DNA from: JALYNX01 sp963780755
Lineage (GTDB): Bacteria > Actinomycetota > Acidimicrobiia > Spongiisociales > ZC4RG35
DNA: 64,000 bases
NCBI GenBank assembly: GCA_963780755.1
Contig: CAWACX010000001.1
Span: 248,001 to 312,000 of the forward strand
Reading direction: 5' to 3'
Both the position numbers and the translations under genes were made by a program. Below, piece after piece: positions 1-9,309 of the stretch (positions within the stretch are counted from its first letter, which is position 1; every line of letters begins with the position of its first letter). The notes under the pieces were generated by a model. It was not told where the DNA came from. It made no database searches and saw only the letters and a list, made by a program, of their open reading frames with translations.

Positions 1-2313
1 GGCCTCGACGAGGGCGAGATCGATCTCCAGCAGTACGACGTGGTTCGCGAGGTCGCCTTCGTGTCCTCCGTCTCGATGCTGGTGCGCCGTGACCTGGCTC
101 AAGGTCTCGGCGGGCTGGACGACCTCCTCGAGCCGGTTGCTGCCGGCCTCGACTTCTCGCAACGAGTGCGTCTCGCCGGCGGGAAGGTGATAACCGTCCC
201 CAGCTCCGAGGTCTATCACCAAGGTCGGTGTCGCGAAGCTGGCCGGGGATGGCGGGAGCATGCGGGTCGGCTCCGGGCGATGCTCAAGGCATACCGCCTG
301 ATCACGTTGGCCTGGGTGATTCCCTTCGAGTTCCTGGTCGGCCTGATCGACTCTGTTGCCAGCCTGATCCTGCTCAAGTGGCGGCCAGCCGCCCGCCATG
401 TCGCTTCCTGGGGTTGGAACGTGCTCCACCTGCCGTCGACCATCTCGGAGCGTCGGCGCTTCAAGCAGGTGCGGGCTGTCGGTGACGAGGAGTTGTTTCG
501 CTTTCAAGCGAGGGGATCGATACGCCTCCGATCCGTCGGCGCCGACCTCACCGATCGCATCCTGTTCATGTTCGACGACGACAAGGCCCTGGCCCGGGGC
601 ACGAGGCGTGTTTGGTCGAGCCCGGGAATCTGGGGGGCCTTGATCGCAGCGGTCCTGGTGCTGGTCTCTGCCAGGTCGATCATCCTGGCCGGTGTTCCCA
701 ACGTGGGGTTCAGCTTCGACTTCGAGCCGCCGTCCGTTTCCCTTGAGCGGTTCTTCGGCGGGTGGAACGATGCGGGGTTGGGCTCGCCCGACCCGGTGCA
801 TCCCTCGACCGGGCTCACAGGGCTCGTCTCAGGTATCTGGTTCGGAGCCGAAGGTGCCGCCCGGACGCTGCTCACCCTCAGCTTCGCGGTTCTCGGAGTG
901 CTCGGGATGGGGCGGTTCGCCGGGCGGATCGGGTTTCGGGGCCCAGGCAGGTACCTGGCCGGGTTGGTGCTGATCGCAGGACCCGGCACCGCCATCGCGG
1001 TCGGCGTCGGCTCCTGGTTGGCACTGGCCGGGGCTGCGATCGTGCCCTGGGCTGTGCGCTCGGTGTTCATCTACACAGGGGACGACGGGAAGAACGTCCT
1101 CGGCCGGGTGGGCTGGGTCGTCCTCTGGTCGGTGGTCCTCGCCTCTTTCTCCCCTCTCCTTGCCCTGGTGCCGCTTCTTACGGCGGCAGTGGCGTCCGTA
1201 ATGGGGGCAGGGATCCCTCGGATCTGGCTCGGCCTGGTCGCGGTGACCGGCCTGGTGATAGCAGTGCCGTTCTTAGTCGCCGATCCGGGATGGGTGACCG
1301 ACGTCAACCGAAGGATTGGGCTCGAGGTGCCGGTGCTATGGCCGGTGTTGGTGGCGGCGGCTGCCATTCCACTCTTCTTCCTAGAGGACCGTGCGGCGAA
1401 ATCCGGTCTCACGGGAGCCGTGCTCGGCCTTGCCGCTCTCCTGCTGGTCCGGCTTCCGATCGGAGGCCCCGGGGTGGAGGAGGCGCTCCTGGTCCTCGGC
1501 TCGCTGGGAACGGCATTGGTCGTTGCCGCCGCTCTCGACCAGCTCTCGATGGAACCGAAGCGCGCCATATCAGGAGTGGCTGCAGCCGCTGCTCTGCTGT
1601 TGTCCATCGGATACTTGGCAGACGGGCGCCTCGGGCTCCCCGCCGGAGATCTCAACGACCGGCTCGCGTTCGCAACGACTCTGGCAGGTGAGGGCGGCCC
1701 GGGCAGGACCTTGTTGATCTCGACAGCCCGGTCAGACATACCCGGGGAGGCGATTCCGGGCCCGGGTTTCTGGTATCGCCCGATCGACGGCTCCGGCATG
1801 ACTCAGGACGAGGTCTGGCTGCCACCGCCCCGCGCCGGCGACCTCGAGCTCGATGCCGTCGTCGATCAGCTGGCGACTGGAGTCGATTTGCGGCCGGGTG
1901 CCGCTCTGGCGCCATTCGCTGTCGATTGGCTGGTGCTTGATGGCGAGGAGTCGTATCTCGACGACGTCCTTCAAACCCAGCTCGACCTGGTGCACACCCC
2001 CCTGGATCCATCGCTGAGGATCTTCGAGAATCCCGGTGCCCGTCCCCTGGCCGCCGGCACCTCAGTGGTCTGGGCCGAGCAGGGCGCCGGCTTCGGCGGG
2101 GTTCCTGCCAATCAGCCGATCGCTCTGGCGATCAACCAGGACGATGACTGGTCGCCCGGCCCTGCCCTCGATGGCTGGTCGCTGACGGTCGACGGTGGTG
2201 AGGGATCGACTCGCTTTCAAAACGACTCCTCTGCTCTTGTCCTCCCGATCCTGGCCTTGGTGATGCTTTTGGCTTCCTTCGTTGCCATCGTGGTGGGGAG
2301 GGCCCGTCGTTGA
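1..2313 (+). CDS. Glycosyltransferase family 2 membrane protein, 5' end outside window
   Basis: The frame is open from base 1, so the true start lies upstream; about 770 residues are visible. The first ~60 residues look like the end of a GT2 catalytic domain: a GGLDD segment, then a D..QRVR.AG-like acceptor region ending in EVYHQGR. The rest is mostly hydrophobic, with around a dozen predicted membrane segments between residues ~95 and ~520, an extracytoplasmic region, and a last membrane helix ending in basic residues. This two-part layout matches large actinobacterial GT2 proteins thought to act in envelope glycan assembly. The next gene overlaps its stop by 4 bp. The sugar and acceptor cannot be told from sequence. 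Confidence 0.75.
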   Translation, partial: GLDEGEIDLQQYDVVREVAFVSSVSMLVRRDLAQGLGGLDDLLEPVAAGLDFSQRVRLAGGKVITVPSSEVYHQGRCREAGRGWREHAGRLRAMLKAYRLITLAWVIPFEFLVGLIDSVASLILLKWRPAARHVASWGWNVLHLPSTISERRRFKQVRAVGDEELFRFQARGSIRLRSVGADLTDRILFMFDDDKALARGTRRVWSSPGIWGALIAAVLVLVSARSIILAGVPNVGFSFDFEPPSVSLERFFGGWNDAGLGSPDPVHPSTGLTGLVSGIWFGAEGAARTLLTLSFAVLGVLGMGRFAGRIGFRGPGRYLAGLVLIAGPGTAIAVGVGSWLALAGAAIVPWAVRSVFIYTGDDGKNVLGRVGWVVLWSVVLASFSPLLALVPLLTAAVASVMGAGIPRIWLGLVAVTGLVIAVPFLVADPGWVTDVNRRIGLEVPVLWPVLVAAAAIPLFFLEDRAAKSGLTGAVLGLAALLLVRLPIGGPGVEEALLVLGSLGTALVVAAALDQLSMEPKRAISGVAAAAALLLSIGYLADGRLGLPAGDLNDRLAFATTLAGEGGPGRTLLISTARSDIPGEAIPGPGFWYRPIDGSGMTQDEVWLPPPRAGDLELDAVVDQLATGVDLRPGAALAPFAVDWLVLDGEESYLDDVLQTQLDLVHTPLDPSLRIFENPGARPLAAGTSVVWAEQGAGFGGVPANQPIALAINQDDDWSPGPALDGWSLTVDGGEGSTRFQNDSSALVLPILALVMLLASFVAIVVGRARR

Positions 2314-3596
2314 GCCAGGTCATGAAATCGCTGTTGGTCCTTGTCCTCGCCGTAGGCGCGATCGCTATCCCCGCTCTGGCCCAGCCGGAGCCAGGCCCGG
2401 CGGCGGCTGTGGACCAGCCTGCCGTGGCGTACTGCCCGATCGAAGAGGGCTCGGGGCGGACGACTGTGATCAACGTTGCCTCCACGGCGAGCGGGCCGAT
2501 GACCCTGGCCACATTTGCGTCCGGAACCATGACCGGGTCCGTTGAGACGGAGATAGGGGCTAGTGGTGGCGCATCCGTGGCTATCGCCGACGTTGCCGCC
2601 TTGGGTACTGCGGGTTCGGTCCTCGACCTCCCCTCGTCGGACGCCAGTGCAATCTCGGTGATCGCCGGCTCGACTTCGATATCGGCGGAAACCTGTCCGC
2701 CGGCACCTGCCGGGCATTCGCTTCTCGGCGGCGGTTCCACACTGAGCGGCCAGTCGTTTGTCGTGCAATTGATGAACCCCTATGCCGGTGAGGCCATCGT
2801 TGATCTCGTGATCGAATCCGATGCCGGACTGGAGTCGAACCCCGAGTTGGAGGGTGTGATCGTCCCTGCCCGTTCTTCGGCGGTGATCGACCTGGCCGAG
2901 ATCCTTCCCGGGAGGGCGTGGATGAACGTCGCCCTCGAGGTGACTCAGGGTGGTGCCATAACCGTCGGTCGGCTCGCGATCGGCGACGACGAGGCTATTT
3001 GGAACGCGGAAGTCCCGGCCCAGGACTGGTTCGTCACGGTTCCCCATGGCCTGGAGAGTCATCAAGTCGTCATCGCAGCCGACAACGCGGCGGTCGAATA
3101 CCAGATCGACGTGTACACGCCCGACGGGTTGGAGGAAGCGCATGGCGCTGGGGAGATCGAAGCCAGGGGGCAAGCGATCTTCGAGGTCGGCGAAGTCACG
3201 CCTGTCGCTTCCGCGGTGCGGGTGGTTTCCACGGGCCCGGTTTCGGTGTTCCTGCGCGTGAGCAGTGGCACCGGGTTGGCGATGACCGGCGGCGCGATCA
3301 CACCCAGTTCGGCCTGGCTTCTGCCCGGTGCCGGGTCGATCGCCGGGGCGACCGGCTCGATGATCGTCCTCAATCCCGGCCTCGAGGACGTGAACGCGTC
3401 GTTGCTGCCCTTCCGTGATGGGGGAACCGCGACTGAGGTGCTGGTCCCCGCGGGGGAAGTGGTGGAAGTAGCGGTCCCGGCAGAGCCCGCACAAGGATAC
3501 GAAGTCACCGGCGATGGCGACCTCGTCACCGGATGGTCGATTGTCCGCGGAGGCTCGTTCGCCCTGGGGGGAGGGACTGCGATCGGCGATGACTGA
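2310..3596 (+). CDS. DUF5719-family secreted or anchored protein
   Basis: It has 428 residues from the TTG at 2310, or 424 from the ATG at 2322; the first overlaps the upstream TGA as TTGA. An N-terminal hydrophobic segment followed by an ALAQ-type site predicts export. The body is Gly/Ala/Val-rich and beta-rich, with VINVAST and LMNPYAGEA-type motifs like those of DUF5719, a family that sits beside large GT2 genes in actinobacteria. The paired arrangement here suggests an envelope role, but no activity is known. Family assignment is from remembered similarity and was not searched. Confidence 0.65.
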   Translation: MSQVMKSLLVLVLAVGAIAIPALAQPEPGPAAAVDQPAVAYCPIEEGSGRTTVINVASTASGPMTLATFASGTMTGSVETEIGASGGASVAIADVAALGTAGSVLDLPSSDASAISVIAGSTSISAETCPPAPAGHSLLGGGSTLSGQSFVVQLMNPYAGEAIVDLVIESDAGLESNPELEGVIVPARSSAVIDLAEILPGRAWMNVALEVTQGGAITVGRLAIGDDEAIWNAEVPAQDWFVTVPHGLESHQVVIAADNAAVEYQIDVYTPDGLEEAHGAGEIEARGQAIFEVGEVTPVASAVRVVSTGPVSVFLRVSSGTGLAMTGGAITPSSAWLLPGAGSIAGATGSMIVLNPGLEDVNASLLPFRDGGTATEVLVPAGEVVEVAVPAEPAQGYEVTGDGDLVTGWSIVRGGSFALGGGTAIGDD

Positions 3597-3948
3597 GGTC
3601 GGGGCCCGCCTCCTGATCGTGTTGGGGCTGGTCTCGATAGTTGCCGGGACGGTGTGGTGGGCCCGACGCCGTGGCTCGGGCCGTGCGACATTCGAACAAG
3701 CGCTTCTCGGCCCCGGGGTCTACCTGTTCAGCTCCGTGACGTGCCTCGAGTGCGAGCCGGCTCGCGACGAATTGATGGCGGCGCTGGGCGCCGATGGTTT
3801 CGAGGAGTTCAGCTGGGAGTCCCACCCTGGGTTGTTCGAAGACCTCGACATCAGCGCCGTTCCGGCGACACTGATCGTCGACGATTCACGGCGTTCGACC
3901 CTGTACCCGGGCGATGCGGCAGCGGCTCTCGATGCGTTGAGTCCTTGA
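3589..3948 (+). CDS. Membrane-anchored thioredoxin-like protein
   Basis: I chose the ATG at 3589 (119 residues), which overlaps the stop of the previous gene. One N-terminal membrane helix (residues ~7-23) is followed by basic residues and a thioredoxin-like fold. The motif SVTCLECEPARDEL gives a C-x-x-C pair (Cys-Leu-Glu-Cys), and VPATLIVDD supplies the cis-proline strand typical of the fold. It probably acts in thiol redox at the outer face of the membrane. The CLEC active site is unusual, so substrate and direction of reaction are unknown. An in-frame upstream start at 3514 would lie inside DUF5719 and is less likely. Confidence 0.65.
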   Translation: MTEVGARLLIVLGLVSIVAGTVWWARRRGSGRATFEQALLGPGVYLFSSVTCLECEPARDELMAALGADGFEEFSWESHPGLFEDLDISAVPATLIVDDSRRSTLYPGDAAAALDALSP

Positions 3949-3980
3949 ACGGGGAATCGCGTACTTCTACCGTGCCCGCC

Positions 3981-4202
3981 ATGGTTATCAGTTGCGTCCG
4001 GTGCGGTTCGCCTTCGGCAGCCTTCATGACTTTCTCCTACGCCGACAGCGCCGTGTGGCTCGACGACCTGGTCGCCGATGACGGGCCCTTCGGATACGCG
4101 CTCTGCGCCGACCACGCCGACCGGATGATTCCGCCCCAGGGATGGACTCTGACCGACCGTCGGACGGTGACCCGACTGTTTGCCCCGTTGTCAGTTGCCT
4201 GA
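3981..4202 (+). CDS. DUF3499-family small protein
   Basis: 73 residues starting MVISCVRCGSPSAAFMTF. It has a C-x-x-C pair near the N terminus and a CADHADR segment further on, so it may bind zinc. DUF3499 proteins are widespread in actinobacteria and often lie near manB and whiB-type genes; manB is about 4 kb downstream here. Function is unknown. The stop overlaps the next start as TGATG, suggesting translational coupling. Confidence 0.65.
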   Translation: MVISCVRCGSPSAAFMTFSYADSAVWLDDLVADDGPFGYALCADHADRMIPPQGWTLTDRRTVTRLFAPLSVA

Positions 4203-4480
4203 TGGCCCTCGACCGCGATCTGCTCGACGCGGTCAGGGAGATGGATGAGCACGATCTCCGCCGGTTGCTGATATTGACCCGAGCCCAACTACAGCGCTCC
4301 GGCGCACTCGCAGCCGGCGACCACCCCGAAGTCCATCTCCGCCAACAGGCGGTGAGGTGTGGCAAACCCGGTTGCACGCGGTGTCCCCACGGCCCCTACT
4401 GGTACGCCTACTGGACCGAGAATGGCCGTCGGAGAAGCCGATATCTGGGCCGTCTCCTCGAAGAGGAGGCATTGTTGTAG
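4202..4480 (+). CDS. DUF6788-like small protein
   Basis: 92 residues from the ATG at 4202, which shares its A with the preceding TGA. The N-terminal half is helical and charged. The C-terminal half has CGKPGCTRCPHGPYWYAYW, a three-Cys motif followed by GRRRSRYLG, as in DUF6788-like proteins that often accompany mobile or repeated genes. A metal- or nucleic-acid-binding role is plausible but not shown. Confidence 0.55.
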   Translation: MALDRDLLDAVREMDEHDLRRLLILTRAQLQRSGALAAGDHPEVHLRQQAVRCGKPGCTRCPHGPYWYAYWTENGRRRSRYLGRLLEEEALL

Positions 4481-4527
4481 GCAATCGGTAGCCGTAACAT
4501 GAGGCACCCGCCCACAACGAAAAAGAC

Positions 4528-4704
4528 ATGGACTGTCCACAGTGCTCCCAACCTGACGTCATCGAGATCGAGCATCTGCTTCCCGATGGCACCGAAGTCC
4601 GGTTCTTCGCATGTCACAACTGCGAGGAGAAGTGGTGGAACCGTGAGGGTGTCGACATCGATGTGGCGCAGGTCCTGGAGATAGTCCGCCAGCACCGGAC
4701 ATGA
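4528..4704 (+). CDS. 58-residue zinc-ribbon protein
   Basis: A short frame starting MDCPQCSQPDVIEIEH and ending VLEIVRQHRT. Two C-x-x-C knuckles (CPQC near residue 3 and CHNC near residue 33) predict a single zinc ribbon. Its stop overlaps the next gene's ATG as ATGA, which supports translation. It could be a small regulator or an RNA- or protein-binding ribbon; no family name is secure. Confidence 0.6.
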   Translation: MDCPQCSQPDVIEIEHLLPDGTEVRFFACHNCEEKWWNREGVDIDVAQVLEIVRQHRT

Positions 4705-7040
4705 CCCTTCCTCGGCGAGCAGGGGGCGCCTCTCCCTGGCCGGCGGTGCTGACCATCGCCGCGATATCAGCTGTCATCCTGGTCGTCCTCAACCCGGGCT
4801 GGGTGTTCTCGGCCACCACTCCGACCGGTGGCGACATGGGTGCCCACGTCTTCGGTCCCGCGTACCTGAGGGACCACCTTCTGGCGAGAGGCCAGATCCT
4901 GGGCTGGTCGAACGATTGGTTTGCCGGGTTCCCCGCCTTCTACTTCTACTTTCCGCTCCCGTCGCTGGTCATCGTCCTCCTCGATCTGGTCCTTCCCTAT
5001 GGGGTCGCCTTCAAGGTGGTCACGATCATGGGCCTACTCGCCACACCACCCGCTGCGTACTTCCTCGCCCGGTCGATGCGACTCCCCACCCAGGTGTCCA
5101 TCGTTGCCGCCGCCTCGGGAGCTGTCTTCGCGTTCCTGGAGAGCTATTCGATCTACGGGGGCAACGTGGCCTCGAGCCTGGCGGGGGAGTTCTCGTATTC
5201 GTGGTCCTTTGCCTTGTCCCTCCTCTACCTGGGCCTCTTGATCAGAGCGGTCAGAGATGACCGCAAATATCTGAAATGGGCGGCGATCGCCCTGGCCGCG
5301 ACCGCCCTTTCCCACATCCTGACGACGCTCGTGGTGATCTTCGCTTCGCTCTTCGTGCTGCCCTGGAAGAAGGGGTTTTGGCGAACCCTCGCCATCTGGG
5401 GCTGGGGATTCGCGATGGCGGCGTTTTGGGCCATACCGCTCGCCGCCCGGATCGGACTGACCTCCGACATGGCGTGGACCCCTCTCAGCAGTTGGGGAGA
5501 GGTGTTCCCGGTCGAATTGTGGATGTTGATCCCGGTGGCGATCCCGGGCGCGATCTGGGCAGCCCGGCACACGACACGGGCCGGGCCCCTGATGGCGGCG
5601 ACCTTGCTGCCGGTCATCTACTTCCCGCTACCCAATGTCCTTCCGGAGTTGCTGCCTGATGTGTTCGGAGGAGAGCGCTGGAAGCTGTGGAACGGACGGT
5701 TGTTGCCTTACTGGTACTTCGGAGTCGCCTTCTTTGCGGCGGTCGGCGCCGGCGCCGCCGTGGTCTGGCTGTCCCGCCGGTTGCCGTCCCGGGCGTCCAC
5801 GCACTGGGTCCGTCTCCTGATCGCAGTCACCACCGTGGTCGCTGCTGCCCTCGTTGCCGACTCGGCCGAGTTCCCCAATTGGGCTTGGATCCCGATCGCC
5901 ATCGCGGGCGCCGGGCTGGTCGCCATCTCATTCGTCTGGCCCTCTGATGTCCAGACCAGGAGGTTCCTGACGGGGGGGATGGTGGCGGTCATTGCCCTCG
6001 GTGCCCTGGCCGGAGTCACCTATATCGACGGCTGGTCCAAGTGGAACTACACCGGCTACGAGAAGAAGGAGCCGTGGCCCGAGTACGAGGCGCTGATGGT
6101 CGAGTTGGACAAGCTCCCGGACGGTCGCGTCCACTGGGAGGCGAACAATGAGGCTCTCAACAAGTACGGGACCCCGATGTCGCCCATGCTGATCCCGTAC
6201 TGGACCGAGGGAAGCCAGAAGTCGATGGAAGGGTTGTACTTCGAGTCCTCCCTGACCACTCCGTTCCATTTCATCAACGCGTCAGAAATGTCGAAGGACC
6301 CGTCGAATCCAATTCCCGGACTGACCTATCACACGTTCGACATGGAGCGCGGTATCGACCACCTGGGCGTGTATGGCGTGTCGTACTACGTCGCAGTGAC
6401 CCCCGAGGCCACCGCCAAGGCCGACGGGATCCCGGAGCTGACCAAGGTTGCGACCACGGAGCCGTTCACCATCTACCGGCTTCCAGAGCGGGGACTCGTC
6501 GAGGCGGCCACGCACTTGCCGGCCGTCTATGAGGTCGAGGACCGCGGCCTGCTCGCCTCCTTGACCGGGAATGCCACGGTGACCAACGATGAGGGCTTCG
6601 AGATGCCGAGCTTCCACGACTTGTCGTTGGAGTGGTATGAGGACATCGACAACATGGACCGCTGGGTGGTCGCCGATGGCCCTGAGGACTGGCCCCGTAT
6701 CGAGTCCCTCGCCGAGCGGCCCGACGAGCCTCTGCAGGTCCCTGCCGACGCAGTGTCCAATGTGGTGGTTGGGGATGACCGGATCAGCTTCGACACCACC
6801 GCCATCGGAGTTCCCCACATGGTCAAGATCTCCTACTTCCCGAACTGGGTTGCCGAAGGCGCCGATGGGCCATGGCGTGCCTCGCCCTCTCTGATGGTGG
6901 TTGTGCCGACGAGCGAGCACGTCACACTCGAGTTCCAGGACACTTGGGCTGAGACCGGAGGCCTGGTCGTCTCGTTGATCGGGATCGTGGTGCTGATCGG
7001 CTTCGGGGTCACCGCACTCAGACAGCGGTCCGAGAGCTGA
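4701..7040 (+). CDS. Large membrane protein, PTPS-related / GT-C-like
   Basis: 779 residues. The N-terminal half has about 11-13 membrane helices; the C-terminal half is a soluble extracytoplasmic domain, followed by a final helix and basic tail. The early loop GGDMGAHVFGPAYL, and then DWFAGFPAFYFYFPLP, match the 6-pyruvoyl-tetrahydropterin-synthase-related membrane family, whose layout resembles GT-C glycosyltransferases using lipid-linked sugars. The acidic residue in the first loop would be the likely catalytic site. It converges on the GT2 gene on the minus strand and overlaps it by 23 bp. Confidence 0.6.
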   Translation: MTLPRRAGGASPWPAVLTIAAISAVILVVLNPGWVFSATTPTGGDMGAHVFGPAYLRDHLLARGQILGWSNDWFAGFPAFYFYFPLPSLVIVLLDLVLPYGVAFKVVTIMGLLATPPAAYFLARSMRLPTQVSIVAAASGAVFAFLESYSIYGGNVASSLAGEFSYSWSFALSLLYLGLLIRAVRDDRKYLKWAAIALAATALSHILTTLVVIFASLFVLPWKKGFWRTLAIWGWGFAMAAFWAIPLAARIGLTSDMAWTPLSSWGEVFPVELWMLIPVAIPGAIWAARHTTRAGPLMAATLLPVIYFPLPNVLPELLPDVFGGERWKLWNGRLLPYWYFGVAFFAAVGAGAAVVWLSRRLPSRASTHWVRLLIAVTTVVAAALVADSAEFPNWAWIPIAIAGAGLVAISFVWPSDVQTRRFLTGGMVAVIALGALAGVTYIDGWSKWNYTGYEKKEPWPEYEALMVELDKLPDGRVHWEANNEALNKYGTPMSPMLIPYWTEGSQKSMEGLYFESSLTTPFHFINASEMSKDPSNPIPGLTYHTFDMERGIDHLGVYGVSYYVAVTPEATAKADGIPELTKVATTEPFTIYRLPERGLVEAATHLPAVYEVEDRGLLASLTGNATVTNDEGFEMPSFHDLSLEWYEDIDNMDRWVVADGPEDWPRIESLAERPDEPLQVPADAVSNVVVGDDRISFDTTAIGVPHMVKISYFPNWVAEGADGPWRASPSLMVVVPTSEHVTLEFQDTWAETGGLVVSLIGIVVLIGFGVTALRQRSES

Positions 7041-7734
7041 GCCCTTCTGCGGCCAACACCTTTCGGATGTTGACCAACCCGACGATGGTGCGGGGAACCC
7101 TCTTGACCAAAGAGGAGCGGGCTGTCCTCAGCTCTTCGACCACCACCGGCACCTCGACGATCCGGTAGCCGCGCCTCTCGGCACGAATCACCAGCTCGGT
7201 GTCGAAGAGGTCCTGGCGGCTGACCACTTCCCCAGCCAGCTCATCGACGAGAGCGCGCCGGAAGGCTTTCATCCCGTGGGTGTCGGAGACATGAGAGTCG
7301 AGGATCCAACGCAGCAGGAGATTGAAGACCCGAGTCGCCACGCGTCGGATCATGGGGCGCTTGTCCTCAGACCCCGGATCGGTCTTCGAGCCGATCACCA
7401 GGTCGACGTCGTCGAGGGCCAGGACTTGCTGGAGAAAGGGGCCGGAGAAGTAGTCGATGTCGAAGTTGACCACCCAGTCTCCGTCGGATTCGAGGAAACC
7501 GTGGCGCAATGCACCGCCGTAGTCGGCCGTGGCCAGGGACGTCACCTCGACCGGCGATGTGCCGGCCACCTTCTTCACGACCTCGCCGGACCCATCGCTC
7601 GATCCGTTTTCCACCACGTGCAGCTGATAGGGGTGGCCCAACGCCTCCAACTCGGAGATCAGCTTGGGCAGGGCCTCGGGGATGAACGATGCCTCGTTGT
7701 AGACCGGCACCACGATCGACAGTGTTGGCGTCAT
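7018..7734 (-). CDS. Family 2 glycosyltransferase (polyprenyl-phosphate type)
   Basis: 238 residues beginning MTPTLSIVVPVYNEASFIPE, the usual GT2 start. An ENGSSDGSG loop and a NFDIDYFSG segment (DxD-like) provide nucleotide-sugar and metal binding. The domain resembles dolichyl- or polyprenyl-phosphate sugar transferases, which load a sugar onto a lipid carrier for GT-C enzymes such as the neighbour at 4701. It is soluble and lacks C-terminal membrane helices. It is divergent from manB, with the promoter probably between 7735 and 7793. Confidence 0.8.
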   Translation of the reverse strand: MTPTLSIVVPVYNEASFIPEALPKLISELEALGHPYQLHVVENGSSDGSGEVVKKVAGTSPVEVTSLATADYGGALRHGFLESDGDWVVNFDIDYFSGPFLQQVLALDDVDLVIGSKTDPGSEDKRPMIRRVATRVFNLLLRWILDSHVSDTHGMKAFRRALVDELAGEVVSRQDLFDTELVIRAERRGYRIVEVPVVVEELRTARSSLVKRVPRTIVGLVNIRKVLAAEGLSSRTAV

Positions 7735-7793
7735 CGGAGACGGGCAGTGTAGGAACGGGCAGGAGATAGCCCGGCCCTACAATCGGAGGCCCG

Positions 7794-9131
7794 ATGCCAG
7801 CCGAAACCGTATTCAAGGCTTATGACATTCGGGGTCGAACCGACAACGGTGAGCTGACTCCAGAGCTCTTCAGGAAGGTCGGCGGCGCGTTTGTCGAACT
7901 GCTGGGAGCTCCTCGAATCGCGGTCGGCCGGGACTGCAGGGAGTCGTCGCCCGAACTGACAGATGCCTTGGTCCGGGGCATTACTGACGCAGGAGCGGAT
8001 GTGGTCGACCTCGGTGAGGTCCCCACCGATCTCATTTACTACTACTCAGGGGCGCATGAGATGCCGGGGGCCATGGTCACTGCATCTCACAATCCTGCCC
8101 AGTACAACGGGTTGAAGTTGTGTCGGGCAATGGCCGCCCCGGTTGGCGCCGACACCGGGCTCGAACAGATCCGGGACCGGGTGCTATCGGGCCCGGGTTT
8201 CGTCGCTGGGGAGGCGGGCACGGTCCTGGCCGACCACCCGGTGAAGGCCTATGTCGACCATCTGCTCGAGGTGGTCGATCCCGAGGCGATTGGCGAAATG
8301 CGGGTGGCGGTGGACGCCGGGAACGGTATGGCAGGGATCACGCTGAGCGAGGTGTTCTCGAGGCTCGGCGCCACGCTGGACGGCATCTATCTCGAGCCCG
8401 ACGGGACGTTTCCCAATCACCCAGCGGACCCGATCCAGCCCGAGAACCTGGTCGACCTCGTGAGAATGGTGGAGCAGGGCGGCCACGACCTGGGAGTCGC
8501 CTTCGATGGTGATGCCGATCGCGCCTTCTTCATCGATGACACAGGCCAGCCGGTGAGTGGGAGCACGGTCACTTCTCTGATCGCGATCTGGATGTTGGAC
8601 CGCTACCCCGGAGCCTCCATCGTCCACAACCTGATCACGTCGAGAGCGGTGCCCGAGATCATCCTCGAACACGGTGGCAAGCCGATCCGGACCAGGGTCG
8701 GTCACAGCTACATCAAACAGATCATGGCCGAGACCGACGCCGTGTTCGGTGGGGAGCACAGCGGCCACTACTACTTCAGGGCCAACTACCGGGCCGACTC
8801 CGGGATGCTGGCGATGCTGGTCCTGATGAGGGTCATTACCGAAGCCGGGGAGCCATTGTCGGCGCTGCGCACTCGCGTCGAGCGCTATGCGTCCTCCGGG
8901 GAGGTCAATTACACAGTCGCCGACCCGGCGAGCTCGGTCAGGAACATCGAGTCGGCGTTCGTCGATTCGCCTCAAGACCGATTGGACGGGCTCACCGTGG
9001 ACATCGGCACGGCGTGGTTCAACGTACGACCGTCCAATACCGAGCCGCTGCTCCGGTTGAATGTGGAGGCCGCCGAGGAGAGCGCGGTGCGCGAAGTGGT
9101 CTCGCGAGTCGAGACATTGATCGAGGAGTGA
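7794..9131 (+). CDS. manB: Phosphomannomutase / phosphoglucomutase
   Basis: 445 residues. It interconverts mannose- or glucose-6-phosphate and the 1-phosphate to feed GDP-mannose and UDP-glucose. The phosphoserine loop is TASHNP (near residue 100), the metal loop is DGDADR (near residue 240), the sugar-binding loop is GGEHSGH, and the phosphate-binding RPSNTEP motif lies near the C terminus, so all four domains are present at normal family length. It is followed at once by a Trm112-like gene and a phosphosugar isomerase, an arrangement shared with other actinobacteria. Confidence 0.92.
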   Translation: MPAETVFKAYDIRGRTDNGELTPELFRKVGGAFVELLGAPRIAVGRDCRESSPELTDALVRGITDAGADVVDLGEVPTDLIYYYSGAHEMPGAMVTASHNPAQYNGLKLCRAMAAPVGADTGLEQIRDRVLSGPGFVAGEAGTVLADHPVKAYVDHLLEVVDPEAIGEMRVAVDAGNGMAGITLSEVFSRLGATLDGIYLEPDGTFPNHPADPIQPENLVDLVRMVEQGGHDLGVAFDGDADRAFFIDDTGQPVSGSTVTSLIAIWMLDRYPGASIVHNLITSRAVPEIILEHGGKPIRTRVGHSYIKQIMAETDAVFGGEHSGHYYFRANYRADSGMLAMLVLMRVITEAGEPLSALRTRVERYASSGEVNYTVADPASSVRNIESAFVDSPQDRLDGLTVDIGTAWFNVRPSNTEPLLRLNVEAAEESAVREVVSRVETLIEE

Positions 9132-9132
9132 G

Positions 9133-9309
9133 ATGAGCCTGATCGACCCTTCCCTTGCCGAGATCCTGGTCTGTCCCGTCGACCACGGCGACCTGGACGA
9201 GGACGAAGCCAATTCGATGCTGGGCTGCACGGTGTGTGGCCGCCGGTATCCGGTGCAGGACGGTATACCGATCATGCTGGTCGAAGAGGCCGAAGGCGGC
9301 CCCCGATGA
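9133..9309 (+). CDS. Trm112/UPF0434-like zinc-ribbon protein
   Basis: 58 residues beginning MSLIDPSLAEILVCPVDHG. The order ILVCP, then GCTVCGRRYPVQDGIPIML, matches Trm112-like proteins, although the first knuckle keeps only one Cys. The family includes methyltransferase partners and short UPF0434 proteins of unknown role. It overlaps the next start (ATGA) and lies 1 bp after manB, so it is co-translated within the sugar-phosphate operon. Confidence 0.75.
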   Translation: MSLIDPSLAEILVCPVDHGDLDEDEANSMLGCTVCGRRYPVQDGIPIMLVEEAEGGPR